In this document: in pieces, positions 46,362 to 58,094 of the stretch | Position numbering within the stretch: position 1 is the stretch's first letter | Layout of the letters: each line of letters starts with the position of its first letter | NCBI GenBank assembly: GCA_904063045.1 | Contig: CAJFCJ010000092.1 | Span: 1-64,000 of the forward strand | Direction: 5' to 3' | DNA from: Dimorphilus gyrociliatus | Taxonomy: Eukaryota > Annelida > Polychaeta > Dinophilidae | DNA: 64,000 nt | The notes under the pieces: generated by a model | Databases searched by the model: none | The model's input: only the letters and a program-made list of their open reading frames with translations | Told to the model about the DNA's origin: nothing | Program-made: the position numbers and the translations under genes

Positions 46362-47138
46362 TTTTAGTTTGTACTCACGTATTAAAAAGGCAGCTTTAAA
46401 AAGTTAATACAGCGTGTGCTTTAAAATCGAAAAATTGTGTTATAGGTTGAATTGCCTTCTTCAACAAGAAATTCAAATGATCCTGGACACTTTTGTCAAA
46501 ATCTATTTAAATAATAAAAACTTTACTAAGACCAAGTAAAATTTTGGCTGTTGACATGTTTTTTTTGGTTCATTAGGCCTAAGTGTTTATCTTGTAAAAT
46601 TTGCAATTCTTTTTAAGTAGTCATTATTTGGCAGAGAGTCAGTTTGTTCTTGGTGTTTCCACAGAACAAATTCAAAATGGCTGACCTGAACAAAAATAGC
46701 GTCTGTATGTCATATAATAAAACAAAAATTAATTTGTTCATTTCTTGATTTTCTCATGTCAAATAGTTACAACTATGTCCATAATTTCCCACATAATGGG
46801 TACGATTTCACCCGCATTAATTTTTGGCCTAGTTCTTGACCTATATTTGTGGATTGTGTTGAAAAAAATTATTCCTACACTTACTAGTTTTTGCGGAAGG
46901 TGACTGCCAACCTTTTGATGAGATATTTCGGAAATCAATAACACTTGAGAGTGGAAAAATGCCTTAAAATTTGTCGACTATTCTCTCAAAAGACGCAAGG
47001 TTTTTAGGTGGTTATAAACCTCATTATAATATGTTTTAGTGATTATAGAAATGTTTCGAACCGGAAGTTTTATTTAATAAAATGACTCACTAGATGGGGA
47101 TCAATTCATTTATTTATACTAAAATTTATGTCTGTCTA
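46314..47138. repeat. (GA)n microsatellite and intergenic sequence
   Basis: A pure AG dinucleotide run spans 46331-46358, 18-45 bp upstream of the paralog A start codon and therefore in its 5'UTR or promoter. One TAGGCCTA lies at 46574-46581. The rest holds no recognisable gene. Confidence 0.7.
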
Positions 47139-49895
47139 TTAATCAATAATCAATGAAATAGACTCTGGTGGTTTTACCTGGTAATCATTATCATATAAGG
47201 TGAATAATTTCAAGAGTTTCTCTACTTGCGGATACATGTTAAACTTTGTAACAAGTTCCCTTTCGCTGTATTCTAAACTGTATATTAAATTTTTTCTCGT
47301 AATTTTCTTCCAAAGATAATTTCTAATTTCTTTTAAACAACTAAATCTCGATAGGCGTAAAGATGGAATTCCTGGAAAACTTTTACAGCAATTAAAGAAA
47401 TTTCCACCTCCAATAACGCAAACAAACAATTTAAAAGTCATTTCTGAATATTTATCATGCGCCATTTGAAAAATCATTTTTTCAGTAATATAATTAAAAT
47501 GAACAGAGTGAAGAGGAGAAGTTTCGTTAAAAGTCGTATCAGATATATTTGTCCAATTCAGCAAAATTGTCTCGAAATCTTCATTATTTTCCCCTAATTG
47601 GAGTGAGAAAGTAACCCGTCTCTCAGGATTAAATTTTTCAATGATTTCTTCTAAATTGAAAATTTCAGGACTAACCGAATGAGGATAATTCTTACTTTCT
47701 TTCTTTTCTATCTCAAAGTAAACGGTTTTAATTTGTTCAATCTGTTGACTTGCATCTTTATCATGAGATACTAATGCAATTTTTCTTTCATTTTCCACAT
47801 CAACATTAAATTTTTTCATAAACGATTGAGGTACGAAGCAAGTATGGAATTGATTTTTCTGAAAATGTCCAATTTATCGTTTTATATTCATAGTTTTAAT
47901 AAATTTTCATTTCCCTACCTGAATTTGAGGAGAAATTTTTAAAATCGCCTTATCTTCGTCAACTTTATCACCGTAGACATAGAATTTTATCATATTTCTT
48001 CCTTCGTTATTGACGATAATATATTCGTTAAAGTCAGTAATATGAATTTCTATAAAGCTAGCATCCCAGATCACATTTTCAACTTTTAGCAGACATTTAT
48101 CATTTTTATGATATACAGAAACACGTTCAGGCATTGAAGACAGAAATGGAATCTTTAGCATGCACACTTTGTTAAATCTTTGTTCATCTGCTTTACATAT
48201 TAGATGTTTAATAAATATTTGATCATCATTTCCTTTTCTAATATTATCTATATCAGGAATAGCTTCGTCGTCTTTGTAGATTTTCTCATGTAATGAAATC
48301 TCTACCGGAGAATTTGTCGCGTCGTCGGGAATACTTAATTGAGCAAATGGACATTTTAAAGTAGTTGATATCTTATCATACCAGAAATGAAAACTAGGAT
48401 TTTCGAGTAGATCTTTATTCAAATCGATATCAATAGTTTTAAAATTATCCACTGACGATTTCAGTAGATTTATTGATAGTTTTAACGAATCTCGTGAGCC
48501 ATCTGATCCGCTAACATTGTATTTGCGAATATTGAAATTGTATTGAAACGTTTCGACTAATGATAGATCAAGGCGAGTTCTATCAATAGAGATTTCTTGT
48601 GTATCATATTCTTCATTCGATATTTGCCGATTGATTGAAAAGACTAAATTTTCAGCAGTACTGGATAATTTAAAACTACGAATGGCTATGATGTTGGATA
48701 ATTGCATATTTTCTGTACAAACGTTAAATGTTAATTTTCCCTTAACAGAACCATTTTCCTCAACAGTCAATTCATTTGTAACAAACAGAAGAACTTGAAG
48801 ATCAAATTTGCTCTTTTCCATTATAAAAGTTTCTTTAAAATCAAAGAAATGAATTATTGGGATAATGTCATCAGTCTTGGATTGAAGTTTTACACATATA
48901 CCAATCTTTTTCTGCAGTTCAGAACTAGTTTGACAAGTGACAGTAATTTTCTGACAATCTTGTTGAAATTCACTTTTCATGCTAACTGTTAAAAAGTCTT
49001 GGTCAAGATATGATTTAACATCGTAAAGAAAAATTCCAGACGAATGCCGAAATATGCCGTTATTTTCTGATAAATCAATATTCAGAGTCTTTTTAACAAT
49101 TTTACTCCCATTGGAAATGTTTGACAATTCTATATCTTTCAGCAGAGATTGGCTTTCGCCGATCATCGAGGCTTTAAAAAAGGAACTATGTTTTTAAAAA
49201 TTATTATAGGAAGATATTCACCTTCTCCTCCTTCTTCCATCATTGAGGTTTCAAGAGATTTGCATCTGCACAATTTTTTTTTCGCTCTTGCATAATATAA
49301 AAACAAGAAAACCATAAAAACCACAAATAATATCATGAGAAGTAAAATGATTAAAATTTGATAAAGGTGTGTTGCTGTTGAATTAAAAAGATGAAAAAAC
49401 GAGTTTGAGCTATAAGAATATGTTCAACTTACACGATTCATTATTGTTGTCTTCCACTTGCAGGCATTTGTTTAGATCTATCCTATATCTGTAATTGCTG
49501 TTTGTACAACTGCACAAAGTGTCTTCCTTGGAATTTCCCTCTTTGAGGACAGTCTCAAATAATCCATTACAAAGTCGTCTATTTCATCAATTGAACAATG
49601 AAATCTATTTACGTTTTACGTGTCTTTATTTTACAAACCTTTCACGACATTTTCGAATTAGCCAATAAGATTTGGATAATTCATCAATTAAGATTCTACT
49701 TCCTTGTATGTCGTTAAAATATCCGGGTCTACATTCTCTGCACGAATTGCCAATACTGTTATTGTTGCAGGGAGACGGTTCAAAACCTACATCGCAGACT
49801 ATTTGTTGGCAATTTCCTATTTTTCTTGAATTGGCTGCGACTGATTGAAATTGAATTCTTACTAAATGTATCCATAGTAAAACAGCCGGAGACAT
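47139..49895 (-). CDS. TNFR-like ectodomain - TM - ZU5-UPA-(death-like) receptor (842 aa, 5 exons; paralog B)
   Basis: Exons 49895-49639, 49578-49433, 49374-49222, 49171-47919, 47858-47139 (2529 nt, in frame). Signal peptide MSPAVLLWIHLVRIQFQSVAA; cysteine-rich region (CDVGFEPSPC, CRECRPGYFND, CRERRLCNGLFETVLKEGN, DTLCSC) of TNFR type; TM helix ILIILLLMILFVVFMVFLFL; basic Cys-rich juxtamembrane. The cytoplasmic region has ZU5 signatures (LSIPDDATNSPVEISL; LICKADEQRFNKVCMLKIPF), UPA-like continuation (EYIIVNNEGRNMIKFYVYGD) and a C-terminal helical block (SCLKEIRNYL...VEKLLKLF) in the place of the UNC5 death domain. ZU5-UPA-death modules signal in UNC5 and PIDD proteins; TNFR ectodomains bind TNF- or neurotrophin-like ligands. 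ZU5-UPA is well supported, TNFR fair, death domain tentative. Confidence 0.72.
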
Positions 49896-50243
49896 TTCAA
49901 TATAATAATTTAGACATCAAAAATAAGAATTAATGTCTGTCTCTTATAACCATTGAATTTATGGTTGATATTGAACAGAAGTAACAATTACTGCGATTCA
50001 TATGAGTGGTTATAATTCAATTTTTAGGGAGCATATATTATTCTCATAAATACTATTGTAATTTATTAATTTGGAATCTCCCTAAATATTTTTGTCTAGT
50101 GTTTTTTTTTTATTATTGTGAAAAGCAATACTTGATTATTCAAATTTAACTTTTAAACCTTTTCCAACATCCTTTAGTAAGTCAGTAGGGTTTTCTTTCA
50201 GCTCTACTTCCTCATTTATCGTTAAAGCTTCGTGGCTTACATT
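49896..50243. other. Intergenic interval
   Basis: Upstream region of paralog B and the gap to the ectodomain relic. No element is recognised. Confidence 0.35.
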
Positions 50244-50333
50244 TTACGCAAGAGTCCCAAGAGCTATTGGTGATGGTTTATAACCAATTTTGCAACACAA
50301 CTTCTGTCCAGTTGTGATCATTTTTGTTTTCCA
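50244..50333 (-). pseudogene. Relic of a further TNFR-like ectodomain exon
   Basis: Minus-strand reading TGQKLCCKIGYKPSP aligns with the first ectodomain exon of the two receptors (LKVQCEIGYEPLPC and QQIVCDVGFEPSPC), then hits a stop. The rest of the exon is not recognisable. It shows that the family had at least one more copy here. Confidence 0.55.
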
Positions 50334-50699
50334 AACAAAACTTTGTTGCTGATGGTAAATATCTTGATGGTATCTGTAGCGCCATCTGTTATTAAATAAA
50401 GTCATAATAAACAAACTACTGGTTATAAACATTTACTAAGTATAATATCTCTTTAGATTGCATTTAGTAAAGTAGAGAATTTCCTATGGTTATTATAATC
50501 ATATATAACAATTCAAAAAACTTATAACCATAGATTTTATTGATGTAACTCTTTTTTTTATACAACCATATTCGGACGGGAGCCATACGATAATTAGAAT
50601 TTCACTTAAGAAATGATAAAGGTCATTGAATATTAAAAGTATAGATAGAACAAACAAACAAATTTCGTCCATCAGATAAAGTTTTTATTTGCACTTGTA
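50334..50699. other. Intergenic interval
   Basis: No feature is recognised. Confidence 0.3.
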
Positions 50700-51182
50700 T
50701 TAGCAGGACCTCAGTACAGTGGATGAATCTGTTATCAGAATTGGATCATTATCTGAATGAGTTATATCAATAGTTTTTCTCTCCAAAGAATCTGAACCAT
50801 GCTTCCATTCCCACTTCCTTTCTATGTCATTGTTTTCAGAAGAGCTTGAGAATTCATTTAGACCATGATTATCATTAGTATTGTAACCAGTATCAGGTTT
50901 TATAATTTCTATATCTGAGTCCTTACTATCTGAGATTTCTGATGGAGTGCCATGGTTTAGGGCACGTTGTTCCATCATTACTATACTGACTTTGCTTTGT
51001 TGAGGTTGCCTTATTCTTTTAGCTAGGTTCCCTTTCCTGCTATCAAATTGCAGACAACAATGTTTTGCTTCAAAATTAAGGTTTGCTCCTACACTTTGTA
51101 GGAAATCAAAACCAAATATTATTAAGGTAAAATGATTGGATTGAAACAGTGAAGACTTAAATATTTGTAGGTTTGTCTCCAA
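50700..51182 (-). pseudogene. LTR-retrotransposon fragment (retropepsin C-terminus)
   Basis: The minus-strand frame contains LIIFGFDFLQSVGANLNFE, the ILG-x-DFL...GA motif that closes retroviral-type aspartic proteases of Ty3-like elements, followed by an acidic, serine-rich linker. No catalytic DTG was found upstream. The segment 51150-51205 resembles 61540-61597 (both contain GTTTGTCTC, ATCCAATCA and CACTTTACAGTTG), suggesting two pieces of one repeat family. Confidence 0.55.
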
Positions 51183-51742
51183 TATCCAATCACCACTTTA
51201 CAGTTGGTGAAAAGGAATTTGAAAAATCTCTTTTGGATAAGGTGTTTTGCAATTCCAAAAATTTCCGACAAAATAGAACTTTTTTGAAAGTTCCATTATT
51301 GAAATTCGCAAATATAGACACATTACTTATTTTTTTGTGTACAATCAGTTTATTATTCATGAGTAGTATTCAATATTGTAATTAACACTGAAAGGAAACA
51401 TCAAACGGATACGACAGAAAACATCCCCAAATGCACAGTTTAACCCTAACCCTAACCTAGCCCTTGTCTCTCCTTAACCTTTTTGATTGCTCCTAACCCT
51501 TAGATGGAACCTCCTTAATTATAAATCAATAGCTATTTTACTCCTCTTAACCAGTTTTCAATCCGAAATATTGCTTTCAAAAATCTCATTTGGGTACATT
51601 TTCAATCAGCAGCAAACACATGGTTAGATTTATAATATCGATTAGTAGCAGAGTGATTTATTCATCCCTCTTCATTGAAAATATATTTCTTTTTACATTA
51701 AACTACTGTTCTTTCCATTCTATAATATCCCTAAAAATATAA
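51183..51742. other. Intergenic interval with a telomere-like tract
   Basis: TAACCCTAACCCTAACCTAG (51441-51460) holds two perfect copies of the TTAGGG complement plus one imperfect copy. No gene is seen. Confidence 0.45.
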
Positions 51743-52554
51743 TTATTGCAATTTTATTAAAATATATATAGGACTACTAACTGTATCTCCAAACATGAAT
51801 ATTTTTGTACCATAATAGGCTTTAGCAGCAATATAACCCCAATTTTCATACAACTTTTTAGCTCTTTCATTGTGATGTGCAACTAACAAACATACTTTCT
51901 ATAAAGAAAGAAGATGAATTTTTAAATAATCAACTAAGGAAATCTAACTTTTAATCCTCTGCCTTTTGCTTCTTCATCAGCAGCATTTAAGAGAATTTTC
52001 CCGATACCTTTGCCCCTGCACTGGCTATCAACAACTAAATGATCAATAATACATTCATCATCCTTCATTGTATATAAATATTCCAACATTCCAGAAGAGA
52101 GAATAACTTTAAATACAGATTTGAATGATATATCTGCACGATAATTGCCATATTTCATTGGTTTAACACTAGATATTTTTTTGTAAGAAAGTATTATGTT
52201 CATTCATTTTAAAGTGAAAAAAAAATGTACAAACTGTGGATATTTCATTTGACAAATTCCAACAATTTTTCCATTTTCTTCTGCAACTAATGTATTTGGA
52301 ATTACTGTCTCAGCAACTCTAAAATCGTGAATGAATAATTTTCTGACTTCATCCATCTCTTCTTCTCTGAATGTATATTTCCATTTAAAAGGAAAACCTT
52401 GTAAAAATAAATCCACAATTCTCTCAATGTCATCATCATTTGCCTGTCTGACTGTAATATTAGGATTATCTATAATCTTATTGGATTTTACTATTTGACA
52501 ATTTTCATCAATATCCAATTGCACAGTTTTGAAAAACAATTTAAAAAACCACAT
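51743..52554 (-). CDS. GNAT-family N-acetyltransferase (231 aa, 3 exons)
   Basis: Exons 52554-52235, 52168-51949, 51898-51743 (696 nt, in frame). The GNAT fold is shown by ITVRQANDDDIERIVDLF at the start, NTLVAEENGKIVGICQM, and motif A IIDHLVVDSQCRGKGIGKILL with the R/Q-x-x-G-x-G acetyl-CoA loop, followed by CLLVAHHNERAKKLYENWGY (motif B). It is cytosolic and transfers acetyl from acetyl-CoA to an amine; the substrate cannot be told. There are no TM segments, unlike NAT8-type enzymes. The first exon stays in frame up to ATG 52554. Confidence 0.9.
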
Positions 52555-53142
52555 TTTGTCTAAAATCTTAATATTTTTGGTGAAAATATCTTTGAAAATG
52601 TCTTCTTTAAAAAGTTTGGATACAACTGACTACTATTTCAAATTTATAGCCAATAGCAGTTATATGGTACAGTTCGCTTTTTTCAGGTCAACCAAATCAA
52701 TAGAGCTTGATAGGCCTAGTAATTTTATGACTAATACTCACGTGCCTACTTAATATTCTATATATCTCGTTTTATAAATTATTTTAGAATATATATTTCT
52801 TTGATTTTATACTCTTTTTTTGTATAGTGGAAGAAAAGGATTAGCAAAGATATGGACAATACAGTTTCTGTTGATTATTTAAACATATTTCTTACATTTT
52901 TATCAGAATTCGTAAATTTCAAAAATAGGATATCTGGCACTTTTCACGATTTTTTCAGAAAAAACGTATTTTTTGTTATTTAAATAGTAAAATACAAAAA
53001 CTTAATTAATTGAATATGTTGATTACAAAGTCACAATTTGACATGTCGAATTATTGGATTGTAAAATTAATGTTAAGGAAAATAATTTTAATTAATATAG
53101 AAAATAGCTGGGTGTTCAAAAATAGGTTACCTGTACTATATA
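52555..53142. other. Intergenic interval
   Basis: AT-rich, with one TAGGCCTA at 52711-52718; no gene seen. Confidence 0.4.
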
Positions 53143-53144
53143 TA

Positions 53145-54802
53145 GTGGTCGACAAAAAAACCCGGACACCATAAATTTTGATAGGCCAAACATTATAAAT
53201 CTTTTTCACCAGCAAAAAAGATTTTTTCTTTTATTTTTCAGGTATAAAATAGTAGTTTAAAGTTTGATATATACGTGAGTTTCTTTTGAATATCATTTAG
53301 ATAAGTTTTCACATAAGTGTTTTTGTTTTCTTATTATCCATTTTTTGATGATTTTTTTTCTTATTTGGCCATGAGACATTATTACTTGGACGATGGTTTG
53401 GGGATTAATATTTTTATTATTTTTGAATATGACAACCCTCATTTGCAATACATTTGCTAATCCTACCTCCCATCCCTGCATATAACTTTGGTAGCAAGTC
53501 AGGATTTTGACTTATAACCTGGTATGAACATTTTTTTATTATCCCCCACAGTTCATCCCCAGATTGAAATTGTGCCCCATTGTAAACTAAATTTTTTGTC
53601 AGGTGCCACATATTTTCTATAGGGCTCAGGTCAGGGCTCTTTGCTGGCCAATCAATTGGATTGATACCATTCATTCTAAAGGCCCTCCTAGTTGCTCTTG
53701 CTGTGTGGCAGCCTGTGTTATCTTGTTGGAAGATGTAATTCCTGCCCATTTTGAGTGATATCTCTTCAATGACAGGAAGAACATCTTCCACAACAAAACA
53801 GCTATAATTTTGGGCAGTCAATTTTGTGACTTATCCTCCAAACTTCAAATACCCCATCTGAGGTTATTAATCCCCACACCATCACTCCACCTCTTCCCAT
53901 ATTTTTAGTGACTCTAAAATTTTTTTTCACCATCTTTTGTCCATGTCCTGAAATCATCAGGCCCACTCAGAGAGAATCTGGCCTCATCTGTGAAAATCAC
54001 TCTTGACCAGTCCAGATTTTCAGCAATTGTTTTGAGGCAGTATTCTTTTCTTCTTGCTCAATCCTTAGGTGTGAGATCAACTCTCTGTCTAATCCTTTTA
54101 TAATTATAATTTTGCCTCTTCATCTCTCTCTGAATGGTCTTGAGACTCACATAGACCTCTAATTCTGCTAAGACCTTTCCTGCTGTCACCCTTTCCTTAT
54201 TTCTCTTAAGTCTCTTTACTATTCTTTTTATCCTCACTATGTCTCTTTCTGTTAGCTTCTTTGTACAACCCCTGTTCTCTTGTTGTGGTGGCTGATATCT
54301 CAAAATGTCACTAATGGTAGATGGTGCCATTCCCAAAGCCCTTGCAGTTGCCCTAATTTTTCCCAATTCTTCGTATTTCTTAAATACTAGATTCCTAACC
54401 TCTTTACCCCATGCCATAATTAAGTAAATAGAATTTAAAGTTAACTACAGTAATTAAAATAGATCAAAAGTGATTACTTAACTTTGAAAATTAGTTTGGT
54501 CAAAAAAAATTTCTGTTTGGGATGTTAATTTGAATCCAAAACTGGAAACAAAATGGATGTGTGGTTAATAACGTCTCACAGCCAAATATAGAAAAAATTA
54601 ATTAAAATTAGTAAAAATGTTTTTCCTATTAATATTCACAATATGATAATTTTGTCATTTTTTTTCAATATTACAGAAATATAACCCTTTATCAATGTAA
54701 ATTGCCTAAAAAAACTAATTTCAAACTAAAAAACATATTTTTGGGGTGATTTAAAAATTGGCCTATCAAAATTTACAGTGTCCGGGTTTTTTAGTCCACC
54801 AC
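53145..54802. mobile_element. Tc1-type DNA transposon, nearly full length
   Basis: Left end GTGGTCGACAAAAAAACCC and right end GGGTTTTTTAGTCCACCAC are near-perfect inverted repeats. The similarity continues inward about 45 bp to TTTTGATAGGCCAA on the left and its complement TTGGCCTATCAAAA on the right. The termini abut TA dinucleotides within TATATA, as expected for Tc1 insertion. The body carries one minus-strand transposase gene. Confidence 0.88.
53417..54417 (-). pseudogene. Tc1 transposase, DD34E, frameshifted
   Basis: The N-terminal frame starts at ATG 54417 (MAWGKEVRNLVFKKYEELGK, paired-like helix-turn-helix, then a basic linker) and stops at 54058. The middle reads in another frame (YCLKTIAENLDWSRVIFTDE with the first catalytic Asp). 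The last part is open from about 53821 (IFQQDNTGCHTARA, then KSPDLSPIENMW). Spacing between the second Asp and the Glu is 34 residues, the Tc1 signature. At least two frame changes make it inactive as it stands. Confidence 0.85.
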
Positions 54803-54850
54803 TATATATATAGTATATAACTCTGTGTGTGTGTATGTGTGTGTGTGTCT

Positions 54851-55129
54851 TTCAAAAGTTCTGGACTATTAATTATTTTGAATAGTCTTCTGGCATCATC
54901 AAATACTTTAAAAGACTTAAATTTATCAATGTGTCCGCTAACAGATGACTTATTGTTAGAAATTGGGAAAATGCTGGAAGAATTTCCAAGATTTGAAATT
55001 GTAGATTTGAGCAGAAATACAGAAATTAGTATCAATGGAATATTAAGTGCAATGCATAATTTTGATAGGAAAGAGCAGTACAGTGTATGTAATAGGTATG
55101 ATTGCAAAATACTAGACATTTTGCTGTAA
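54851..55129 (+). pseudogene. LRR fragment next to the Tc1 element
   Basis: An open stretch reads LRR-like TLKDLNLSMCPLTDDLLLEI and EEFPRFEIVDLSRNTEISIN, typical of the ribonuclease-inhibitor-type LRRs in the NLR genes. There is no start or partner domain. It begins just right of the Tc1 end and a GT microsatellite (about 54820-54848). It is probably a remnant of an NLR-type gene cut by transposon insertion or duplication. Confidence 0.5.
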
Positions 55130-55859
55130 TTTGAAAATGGCCCCAACTTATAATATTGATTACTTTGCAAATATATCTCCAAATCTGTAAACTTTCATTA
55201 AGAAAACTTTCATTGGGTTCTGTCAAGCCATTACAAAATTATTTTGGTGCGAGCAACAGTAAGTCATGTCTACACATTCCTAAACTTAACCCTTTTACGT
55301 TTTAGTATATTTTAACTAGCTTTGAATTTTAAAAAACAGTTCTTTTTTGTTCCATTTCCATAAAACAATGTCAAAGGTTAGTTGTTATTTGTCAAGCTCA
55401 ATATTTTATTTAAGTATACAAACTTACATATGAACTGTGTGGTCCATTTTCATGGGTAAAGGAATAGGATAGGTTTTTTTTGAGATCCTCATAAATACAT
55501 TTTACACCAAAAGAGGTAGGTTCAAAGGAGATTCAGTGTTGGTATAGTAAAGATGTAATTAAATGCTATTTAAAATGAAAATATTGAAAAGTGACTGACT
55601 GTACAGTGATCTTTTGGTATTTATTGAAAAAACTTGTATCCATAATAAAATTCGGAAGCCAAAGTTTTGGTCTGTCTATCAGGGTCAGGATAATTCGCCC
55701 CAAGACAGTTCACCCCATTTCAGGGACAGTTTACCCTTTTTTTTAGGATAGTTGACCAGCTAATCTATTATTTACTAACTCTAGGCCTACCAAACCTTTA
55801 GTGTAAGTGTAATAAGAGACTTATCAATCAATCAGCCTTTGATTTTACAAACCCTAACC
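55130..55859. repeat. Intergenic, with short degenerate tandem repeat
   Basis: At 55685-55733 three imperfect copies of a motif like AGGACAGTTCACCCC occur. One TAGGCCTA lies at 55782-55789. No gene is seen. Confidence 0.4.
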
Positions 55860-57100
55860 AATCACCATCCTCTGTCCTGAACTGTGGACCATCATATACC
55901 ATTGTCTTGGTCAGATGCCGCATGTTCTCTATTGGACTCAGATCAGGGCTCCTTGCTGGCCAATCTATTGGTTTGATGTCATTGCTTTTAAAGGCCCTTT
56001 TCATTTTTCTTCCAGTGTGACAGCCAGCATTGTCTTGCTGGAAGATTTACTGCCTGCCCATTTTTGCCTCAATTTCTTCTATGACAGGCAGAACATCTTC
56101 CACAATGAAGGAGCTATAGTTTTCAGCATTCAACTTGCTCCTTATCCTCCAGACTTCAAATATGCCATCAGAGGTTATCAACCCCCACACCAATACTCCA
56201 CCTCTCCCCATATTTTTTTGACCCTGAAGTCCTTTTTGCTGTTGCTGGTCCAAGTCCCAAAATCGTCAGGTCCACTTAGCAAAAACCTAGCCTCATCAGT
56301 AAAAATAACCCTAGACCAATCTAGATTTTCGCTAATAACTTTGAGGCAGTATGCTTTTCTGCATTTACAGTCTTTGGAGGTGAGATGAGTTCTTTGTCTG
56401 ACTCTTTTTATTTGAAATTTTGTCTTTTCAGCTCAATCTGTATTGTTCTTACACTTACATCTACTTCTAATTCCTTTAATATCTTTGCTGCTGTCACTCT
56501 TTGCTTGTTATCTTTCAGTTTCTTTATATTTCTTTTCATCCTGTCGGAAAGCTTCTTCAGACCTCCCCTATTGTCTTGTTCTGGCTGCTTGTACTTCAAT
56601 ATGTTACTAACTGATGATGGTGCCATTCCTAAAACTCTTGCTGTTACCCTTTATTTCCTTATTTTGCTATATTTCTTGATTACCAAATCCCTTATATCTT
56701 GACTCCAAACCATAATTAAAAAAATACAATATAAATTATGTACAGTAATTTTTAATATTCAATAACTAATTAAGTTAACTTAAAACAGGAAAAAAGTTGA
56801 AAAATTTTTTGTTTGAGACATCTATTTGAATGTCAAACCAGATGTCAACTCAATGTTCCAATAAACATGTCACGTGGCCAAATAAAGAAAAAAGTTATGA
56901 AAATTATTAAAAATTTTTGCTAATAATGTTCACAAAATATTATCATTTTCTTAAATTTTTTTCAATATTATGTCAATTTAACTCTTTTTCTACATAAATT
57001 TAGACAAAAAATACTAATTTGCAGAGGACAAACAATTTTAACTGTTAATTAAAAATTGGCCTATCAAAATTTATGGCATCCATATATACATGTCGTCCAC
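55860..57100 (-). mobile_element. Second, truncated Tc1-family copy
   Basis: The minus-strand coding remnant is closely related to the element at 53145-54802: the helix-turn-helix part is at 56408-56700 (GMAPSSVSNILKYKQPEQDN) and a catalytic part around 55915-56253 (EDVLPVIEEIEAKMG). Frames are broken by several stops. The terminal inverted repeat survives at about 57056-57100 (TTGGCCTATCAAAATTTATGG...GTCGTCCAC). On the left the copy fades out before the end of the transposase, so it is truncated. Confidence 0.75.
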
Positions 57101-58094
57101 TTTATCTGAAACATTGTTATATCACTGTATTCTTTGAGAATAGAAAAGTGAACAATGTTAATGAAGTTATACTCTCAACTCTAAAATCATCACTCACTGT
57201 GCTGTATGTAACAAATTGACCTATTTTTACATAATACATTCTTTCTTCTCTCTCTCTTTCTCTCTTTTGTTTATACACATTTATTGATAAAATATGATTT
57301 TTTATGAAATGTAATCTATAATGAGATTATTTCTTTAATAAAATTATGCAGTTTTTACTGATTAGATTAAAAGAGGAAGAAAAAATATATTTTATGTTGT
57401 AATATGATCTCTTTTCAGGCCTGATTCTATGCAATCTCTTTTTTAGACTTTTCGGGATCTCTACATGGGGTTGGGTGCGAATGTACCTGGGTGCAAATGT
57501 ACTGAGTGCGAACATATCAGGTACATGTGCACCCTTTTTTTCTTTATTATTTTTATTGATTTTTCATAGAAATAGTTTGGTTAGTGATATATATGTATAT
57601 ATATATAATGATTTGAAAAAGTAAAAATATTTCATCAATGTGAATTATTATTTAAAAAACTAAAATGTTGTTGAAAAGTGAAGTGGTAGCCATTTCAAAA
57701 GTGGAAGTGGTAGAAATAAACTTTCACTTTGAAAGGCATATACTTAAAAAAGTCAGTTATATTTTCTGAATGAATTGTGAACAAAGTGCTTCTTAATATA
57801 TTTTACAGAGGTAAATTTCTAAATACTTTTAAGCAGATTTTTGAAGAGGAATATTTTAATTTAATGTATTTTTCTGTAATAGCAAATTATTTCAATATTT
57901 GTCATAAATAAAATTTCAGCCATTTTGAATATTTGGAAAGGACATTGATTGAGGTCTCACAATTATTTTTAATAATCAAGTGAATTTGTTCTGATTTTAT
58001 ATCATGGATTTGAAAAGTAATAATTCTACTAAATGATGGATACTCTTTTGTTGTTAAACATAAAACACTTACAAGTACAATTTGGGTATTCAGT
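57101..58094. repeat. Intergenic, with a three-copy degenerate repeat
   Basis: Positions 57473-57520 hold three imperfect 16-mers of the type GGGTGCGAATGTACCT. The remainder is AT-rich without a recognised gene; the right end may include the upstream part of the MULE coding region. Confidence 0.4.

Noticed and set aside
54802-55182. Minus-strand 126-codon frame with a His-Thr repeat
   Set aside because: The HT repeat is just the GT microsatellite read in reverse; the plus strand has the LRR-like reading.
55915-56702. Plus-strand frames of 157 and 105 codons
   Set aside because: Antisense of the decayed Tc1 transposase.
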